From an uncultured Bacilli bacterium (GTDB lineage Bacteria; Bacillota_I; Bacilli_A; RF39; UBA660): DNA of 17,014 bases. The DNA lies in assembly GCA_934101345.1 (NCBI GenBank), contig CAKOQV010000023.1, forward strand, positions 1 through 17,014. The letters run 5' to 3'. This document shows positions 13,135-17,014 of the stretch, in pieces (the stretch's first letter is position 1; every line of letters begins with the position of its first letter). The notes under the pieces are model-generated. The model saw only the letters and a list, made by a program, of their open reading frames with translations. It did no database searches and had not been told where the DNA came from. Made by a program: the position numbers and the translations under genes.

Positions 13135-13724
13135 CTATCTTTTAAATATGGTTTAGCCATTATATAATATTTTATTCCTGATATTACAGATAGTATAGTC
13201 GCTAATGCTAATAGGAAGTCTGATACTCTAAGTGGTATTAATTCGAATGGTAAATTATAAAATAGTGTTAGAACTATACCTGCCATCAATGTTGTTGTCT
13301 TTACTTTGGCAATTCCAATAGCTGCTACAGCGGTTCCTTTATTACCTACTACCATCTTTATAGAATCTACTATGATATCACGCATAACTATTACTACCGC
13401 TATTACAGTGGATATCTTACCATTACAAGCAAGAATTATTAATACTGAATTGGTAAGTAGTTTATCACTAATAGCATCTATCATCTTTCCGAAATCTGTT
13501 ACCATGTTATATTTTCTAGCTACATAACCATCTAGAAAATCGGTAAGTGAGGCTATTACAAAAAGTATTCCTACTAGTATATATTTTAAGTCTATAATAA
13601 TATTTCCTTTTAGTATATATGTTGGAAATTCTAAACCAACTTGGTCAAAGGGAAATAGCATTATTGTTATAATTATCAATGACAATATAATTCTACTCAT
13701 TGTTATTTTATTTGCTTTATTCAT
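13131..13724 (-). CDS. pgsA: CDP-diacylglycerol-glycerol-3-phosphate 3-phosphatidyltransferase
   Basis: A 197-aa polytopic membrane enzyme with the complete CDP-alcohol phosphotransferase signature D62-x2-D65-G66-x2-A69-R70-x8-G79-x3-D83-x3-D87 (in DFLDGYVARKY and DFGKMIDAISD). It transfers a phosphatidyl group from CDP-diacylglycerol to glycerol-3-phosphate, the committed step to phosphatidylglycerol. The N-terminus MNKANKITMSRI is typical of PgsA, as are about six membrane segments. The start is clear: AAGGAG lies within the last codons of the upstream rodZ gene, whose stop is one base before this ATG, so translation is coupled. The pair rodZ-pgsA is conserved in Bacilli. Confidence 0.95.
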   Translation of the reverse strand: MNKANKITMSRIILSLIIITIMLFPFDQVGLEFPTYILKGNIIIDLKYILVGILFVIASLTDFLDGYVARKYNMVTDFGKMIDAISDKLLTNSVLIILACNGKISTVIAVVIVMRDIIVDSIKMVVGNKGTAVAAIGIAKVKTTTLMAGIVLTLFYNLPFELIPLRVSDFLLALATILSVISGIKYYIMAKPYLKDR

Positions 13725-13725
13725 T

Positions 13726-14199
13726 TTATCTCCTTATACTATATGTAATATTTTTATCACTAAAGTCATTACCTTTATAGTTACTTACTAAAATGTATCC
13801 TACTATAATTAGAACTACTAGAGTTATTAGGCCAATTACTATTTTGGGTACTCCTAGTTTCTTCTTAGAACTTTTTGTATATGGTGATACTTTTTCATTT
13901 GAGACTACTTCACTTTTTTCTTTTTTAGCCTCTTTTATCATATCTACTGGTATCTTTGATGTTTCGTCAAATAAGTATTCATTAAATTCATCTAACATTT
14001 TATCACTATCTAAACCCAAATATTTGGCATAGTCTCTAATAAAATACTTTAGGTAGAATATATCTTTGAAGTCATCTTTTCTTCCTTCTTCAATACTTTC
14101 TATTTGTGAAGGTCTTAGTTTTAAGTCCTCTGCTACTTCATCAATAGACAAACCATTTTGTATTCTTTTTTCTTTTAATTTCAGTCCAATGTTTTTCAT
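13726..14199 (-). CDS. rodZ: RodZ-like helix-turn-helix membrane protein
   Basis: A 157-aa protein with an N-terminal HTH of the RodZ type (about 3-62; MKNIGLKLKEKRIQNGLSID, then SQIESIEEGR and YLKYFIRDYAKYLGLD), a linker rich in Lys/Ser (85-115) and one transmembrane helix (about 117-139). Only a short tail (about 18 residues) lies outside, so the periplasmic-type beta domain of longer RodZ proteins is missing. RodZ links MreB to the elongation machinery; the HTH in RodZ binds MreB, not DNA. Its position directly before pgsA, as in Bacillus (ymfM/rodZ-pgsA), supports the name. The start has AAGGAG four bases upstream; this SD lies immediately after the 3' end of rnpB, with no terminator between. 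Confidence 0.88.
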   Translation of the reverse strand: MKNIGLKLKEKRIQNGLSIDEVAEDLKLRPSQIESIEEGRKDDFKDIFYLKYFIRDYAKYLGLDSDKMLDEFNEYLFDETSKIPVDMIKEAKKEKSEVVSNEKVSPYTKSSKKKLGVPKIVIGLITLVVLIIVGYILVSNYKGNDFSDKNITYSIRR

Positions 14200-14212
14200 A
14201 CTTCTCCTTAAT

Positions 14213-14568
14213 AATAATAAATCTTATAAGCCATGTTCTGTACCTATTGCTAGGCGGTAAATATTTATCTATGACATAATGTCATTCTTCTTTGGATTCT
14301 TGTTCTCTTCGGAAGATTCCCCTACCATATTTTGGGTTTCTCGCTTGCGGGGTTTACCTCGTTTCATTCTACGAATTTCTTCATAGACTCGTTTCTGTGG
14401 CACTTTATATCCATTTTATCATAGTTTCCCTTAGATAAAACGAACGCCGTCAGTTACCTGCCTTAGGTTATTTTTTTCCTAAGCACAAACACTACTATCA
14501 TCACAGATAGTGCGAGCATGGACTTTCCTCTACATAATTATATGCAGCATTTACCCAGATAAATTATT
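14213..14568 (-). ncRNA. rnpB: RNase P RNA, type B-like
   Basis: On the minus strand the conserved blocks appear in order: GGGTAAATGCTGC, GTAGAGGAAAGTCCATGCTC, AAAGTGCCACAGAAACGA, GGTAAACCCCGCAAGCGAG, AAACCCAAAATATGGTAGGG, TTTACCGCC and AACATGGCTTATA. The order and wording match the Bacillus subtilis type B RNA. P1 can form between ATCT (14559-14562) plus AATAAT (14563-14568) and AGAT plus ATTATT at the 3' end; two mismatches interrupt it, so the ends are accurate to a few bases. It is the catalytic RNA that removes 5' leaders from tRNA precursors, working with RnpA. The 5' strand of P1 overlaps the gpsB stop codon, and the 3' end abuts the rodZ SD. Confidence 0.95.
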
Positions 14569-14887
14569 GTTCTGATTTTCCTAAAATTATCTTCTCTAAC
14601 TGAGATATTCTTCTTAATAAATCAACATTTGTTATTTCTTTTTCGCCAATTCTAGCAGCTTCAATACTTGATCTTAAATTTCTTGCTTCATTTTTTAGAT
14701 TTTGGTTTTCAAGAGCTAGAGCTCTTTTTTCTTTTTCTAGGTTTCTTATAATATTATTATATTCATTATAATCTTTAATAATAATATCTAAAAACTTATC
14801 TACTTCTTGCGGTCTATATCCTCTGGCATCTATTTTGAATTCCTTCTCTAAAATATCTTGCATAGTTAAAGTAATTCTATCATTCAT
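14564..14887 (-). CDS. gpsB: Cell-division adaptor GpsB (DivIVA family)
   Basis: A 107-aa protein with the DivIVA/GpsB N-terminal lipid- and PBP-binding domain (LTMQDILEKEFKIDARGYRP at 7-26, then EVDKFLD) followed by a coiled coil (about 35-75) and a short C-terminal helical trimerisation segment (87-107, DLLRRISQLEKIILG). GpsB links septal and peripheral wall synthesis by tethering penicillin-binding proteins in low-GC Gram-positives. The start is supported by GAGGTGG five bases upstream. In Bacillus gpsB also lies directly upstream of rnpB, as here. Two promoters precede it. Confidence 0.94.
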   Translation of the reverse strand: MNDRITLTMQDILEKEFKIDARGYRPQEVDKFLDIIIKDYNEYNNIIRNLEKEKRALALENQNLKNEARNLRSSIEAARIGEKEITNVDLLRRISQLEKIILGKSEQ

Positions 14888-14908
14888 TTAAACCACCTCT
14901 ATAATAAA

Positions 14909-14937
14909 ATTATCTCAAAAAAAATATTATTTGTCAA
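14909..14937 (-). promoter_or_regulatory. gpsB promoter P2 (proximal)
   Basis: Minus strand: TTGACA (14937-14932), 17-base spacer, GATAAT (14914-14909) with TGA upstream (extended -10). Confidence 0.85.
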
Positions 14938-14958
14938 TTAAAAAGAAGTTCTTTTTAA
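14938..14958. repeat. 21-bp palindrome between the gpsB promoters
   Basis: TTAAAAAGAA and TTCTTTTTAA are perfect inverted copies around a single central G. It touches the -35 box of P2 and lies in the leader of the P1 transcript, where it could act as an operator or as a hairpin followed by a T-rich tract. Confidence 0.7.
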
Positions 14959-14967
14959 CTAGTTATA

Positions 14968-14996
14968 ATTCTACCACAAATATGTAATAATGTCAA
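14968..14996 (-). promoter_or_regulatory. gpsB promoter P1 (distal)
   Basis: Minus strand: TTGACA (14996-14991), 17-base spacer, TAGAAT (14973-14968). The -35 overlaps the end of the terminator T tract of the upstream kinase gene. Confidence 0.75.
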
Positions 14997-15065
14997 AAAA
15001 ATATGGTAGAAAAATTTTACCAATTATTATGTAAAGATAAGTACCATGGTTTATAGGTACTTATC
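14994..15065 (-). terminator. Double hairpin terminator of the hybrid kinase gene
   Basis: The first hairpin, GATAAGTACC/GGTACTTATC (15065-15056, 15045-15036), includes the last codons of the kinase. The second, TGGTA/TACCA (15022-15018, 15008-15004), is followed by TATTTTTTT and is the more likely termination point. Confidence 0.7.
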
Positions 15066-16850
15066 TATTATTTCTAATAATTTATCTTTATTTATTGGTT
15101 TTAAAAGGTACCCTGCAAAACCATATTTTAGATATTCTTCATTATATTCGTATTCGTTATTTCTAGTTAGTAATATGACTTTGGTATTGAAATCTCTGAT
15201 ATCTTTAAATTTTTTCATAACTGTCTTTCCATCTAGTGGGTCCATTACTTCATCTAATAGGATTAAATCATACTTTTCTTTACTTCTAATCTTATCTAAG
15301 GCTTCTTTACCTAGGCTTACATAATCTAATTCTATATTGGTATCTTTAAGTAATTTACTTATTATCTTATTAGTAGAAATATTATCATCTACGAGTAGGA
15401 TTCTTTTCTTGTCATAGGTATTTTCATATTTGGTTAGTTTTTCGTTGTCTAGTTCTCCTAGTTTCTGATCTAAAACTATTTTCATTGTAGTGCCTTCATT
15501 ATAATTACTACTGGCAATGATAGTACCACCCATTAGTGTAATTAATTTTTTAGCAGTATATAAATTATTCTTAATATTACTTCCATCTATTTCTTCCCTA
15601 TTTTTATAAAAGATGGTATCTAATTTATCAGGAGATATACCAATACCGGAGTCTTCCACTGTTATTATTAGTCTTACTATATTATTTTTTATAATGGTAC
15701 TTACATTTAACTCTACATAACCATTACTTGTATATTTAACACTATTATCTAGAATACTAGTTAATACATTTTTAAGTCCGAGACTATCACCATATAGATA
15801 TTCTGGTAAAGTACTATCAATATCACTTCTGAAAATTAGGTTCTTTTCTTTGCATTTATCACTATATAGTGTTACTAATCTTCTTAGTAATAGTTTTATA
15901 TTATACTTCTCATCATATACTTTGATATTTGCATTATCTATACTAGATACATCTAATATTTCATTAGTCATTGTGGTAAATCTTGCGGTATTTTCTTTGA
16001 TACCTCTTAAGCATTCACTCATATAGTCTTTGTCTATTTTTTTACTATCTAATTCAAGTATAGCATTATTGGCATCATTATTTATATCTTGAGTAATTGC
16101 TCTTATATCGTTAGTCATATTATATAAAAACATTGTTTTATCTTCATTAGCGTTATCGGCAATTTCTTTGGCTTTATGATATTCCTCAATCATTTTTACA
16201 TCAGGGTTTTCAATGGTGAAGTACATTATGAATGTTATGAAGGCATGAATTGGTGTAGCAAGTAATAGTCCTGGGTTCATATATTGAATATAGGATGCAA
16301 TACCACCCACTAATAAAAATAATAATATTGGAAAGAAACGCCTATCTTTAATATTTTTGATATTTCTTATTAGTGCTACTATACCAATAAAGGAATATAA
16401 AAAGGCTGATATGTATATAATACTAACACTTGGTCCATAAGTATAAGCAATGTATCCATCATATTTAAAGTTAAGTGGCAAAATAAAATTTAATGTAGCA
16501 AATATTATCATTAATACTATTGCTGTATTTCTTACTATAGGAATATATTTATCTCTTTTTTTTATATTAAGACAAACAAACAAAACATAACATAGTAAAA
16601 TAGTTATCCAAAGTTCCACTACTAATGAATAGAATCTTGCTATGAAGTAACTCACTTTAGGAATGGTTTGATACATTGGTCCTACTATGTCCAAAACAAA
16701 TTCTAATAAAAGTTCAAAAAAGGAAACACCAACAAGTATCGAATAGACTTTGTTTTCTTTGCTTTTATATACTTGTTTTCTAAAGTAAACTATCAGTAAT
16801 AGTACTGAATAAAATATTGCTTCGATTAAGAAATATATTCCAGTATACAT
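15051..16850 (-). CDS. Membrane hybrid histidine kinase lacking the phospho-acceptor His
   Basis: A 599-aa protein. Residues 1-212 form about seven transmembrane helices with a 7TM sensor-like layout. A dimerisation helix region (about 220-300) should hold the H-box, but the expected FLxNMSHEIRTP reads FLYNMTNDIRAI, with Asn247 where the phosphorylated His belongs (codon AAC at 16112-16110). The ATPase domain keeps N369 (ILDNSVKYT) and the G1 box DSGIGIS (400-406), but the G2 box is replaced by NNLYTA (428-433). The C-terminal receiver (482-599) has intact D488/D489, D533, T562 and K584. It therefore probably cannot autophosphorylate by the usual route, and may be a pseudokinase scaffold or accept phosphate from another kinase. 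The start is supported by AAGGAG. Confidence 0.9.
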   Translation of the reverse strand: MYTGIYFLIEAIFYSVLLLIVYFRKQVYKSKENKVYSILVGVSFFELLLEFVLDIVGPMYQTIPKVSYFIARFYSLVVELWITILLCYVLFVCLNIKKRDKYIPIVRNTAIVLMIIFATLNFILPLNFKYDGYIAYTYGPSVSIIYISAFLYSFIGIVALIRNIKNIKDRRFFPILLFLLVGGIASYIQYMNPGLLLATPIHAFITFIMYFTIENPDVKMIEEYHKAKEIADNANEDKTMFLYNMTNDIRAITQDINNDANNAILELDSKKIDKDYMSECLRGIKENTARFTTMTNEILDVSSIDNANIKVYDEKYNIKLLLRRLVTLYSDKCKEKNLIFRSDIDSTLPEYLYGDSLGLKNVLTSILDNSVKYTSNGYVELNVSTIIKNNIVRLIITVEDSGIGISPDKLDTIFYKNREEIDGSNIKNNLYTAKKLITLMGGTIIASSNYNEGTTMKIVLDQKLGELDNEKLTKYENTYDKKRILLVDDNISTNKIISKLLKDTNIELDYVSLGKEALDKIRSKEKYDLILLDEVMDPLDGKTVMKKFKDIRDFNTKVILLTRNNEYEYNEEYLKYGFAGYLLKPINKDKLLEIIDKYL

Positions 16851-16879
16851 AAAACCAACTCCTTATTTCATCTATAATA

Positions 16880-16908
16880 AGTATACAGAAATTTTTACTT
16901 TTTTACAA
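16880..16908 (-). promoter_or_regulatory. Promoter of the hybrid kinase gene
   Basis: Minus strand: TTGTAA (16908-16903), 17-base spacer, TATACT (16885-16880), about 25-30 bases before the SD and ATG. Confidence 0.7.
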
Positions 16909-16952
16909 TAGAAAAAGAAGAAAAATTATTTTAATTCTTGAAGTTGTAAAAT

Positions 16953-16985
16953 AAAAGTAGACACAAAAAAGATGTGTTTACTTTT
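16953..16985. repeat. 13-bp inverted repeat in the divergent promoter region
   Basis: AAAAGTAGACACA (16953-16965) pairs with TGTGTTTACTTTT (16973-16985), with one G-U pair and a 7-base loop. It covers the expected -35 region of the plus-strand promoter. It could be an operator, or a terminator for transcripts in either direction, since both sides carry T-rich runs. Confidence 0.65.
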
Positions 16986-16992
16986 TCTTTGG

Positions 16993-17014
16993 TATAATTT
17001 AGTAAAGGAGATGA
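16993..17014 (+). promoter_or_regulatory. Extended -10 promoter and SD of a gene beyond the window
   Basis: TATAAT at 16993-16998 is preceded by TGG (extended -10), with no good -35. AAAGGAG at 17004-17010 is an SD, so a plus-strand gene probably starts within about 10 bases after the window end. Only this leader is present here. Confidence 0.7.

Noticed and set aside
1..17014. CRISPR array, insertion sequence or transposase gene
   Set aside because: No regularly spaced repeats and no transposase-like or integrase-like protein was found in the window.

Overview
The window is about 17 kb of AT-rich DNA (roughly a quarter to 30% G+C by eye) from a low-GC Bacillota/Bacilli-type bacterium. TGA serves as a stop (10210-10212) and Trp is TGG, so the genetic code is the standard bacterial one. 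Shine-Dalgarno (SD) sites of the AGGTGAT/AAGGAG type, TTGACA-N17-TATAAT promoters, a type-B-like RNase P RNA and the rodZ-pgsA-recA order all fit that group. A Mollicutes-related, uncultured gut Bacilli lineage (RF39-like) is my best guess but is not proven by the sequence.

Left arm (1-3.1 kb): the 3' part of a Glu tRNA, then minus-strand envelope genes: a DUF368/PopT undecaprenyl-phosphate translocase overlapping a one-domain SleB-like wall hydrolase, and a membrane-anchored S41 (Ctp-type) protease. From 2.8 to 6.6 kb lies a minus-strand surface/secretion locus: an ER/SipW-type signal peptidase, a 431-aa single-pass membrane protein, a TasA/camelysin-like secreted protein carrying an InlB B-repeat, and two small membrane or anchored proteins. 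A strong promoter at 6619-6647 starts it.

Centre (6.6-10.8 kb): divergently transcribed tmRNA (ssrA), followed by a 1.3-kb patch that looks like the worn-down remains of an integrated element (11-bp tandem repeat, truncated Cys-rich ORF, one orphan gene with its own extended -10 promoter, and a decayed helix-turn-helix-like fragment). Next are an unrecognised 403-aa protein on the minus strand and a two-gene plus-strand flavoprotein operon. The first flavoprotein has a compact four-Cys motif like iron-sulfur flavoproteins and an apparently leaderless start.

Right arm (10.8-17 kb, minus strand): a diacylglycerol-kinase-family lipid kinase, recA with a perfect consensus promoter, an uncharacterised hairpin-rich spacer, pgsA, rodZ, RNase P RNA (rnpB), gpsB with two tandem promoters, and a membrane hybrid histidine kinase whose phospho-accepting His is replaced by Asn although its receiver domain looks intact. 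gpsB-rnpB-rodZ-pgsA are packed without visible terminators, so rnpB appears embedded in a polycistronic transcript. At the right edge a divergent extended -10 promoter and SD precede a plus-strand gene lying outside the window.

Most of the window is housekeeping envelope, translation-rescue and DNA-repair machinery. The least explained parts are the SipW-linked surface locus, the element remnant beside ssrA, the His-less hybrid kinase and the structured spacer upstream of recA.
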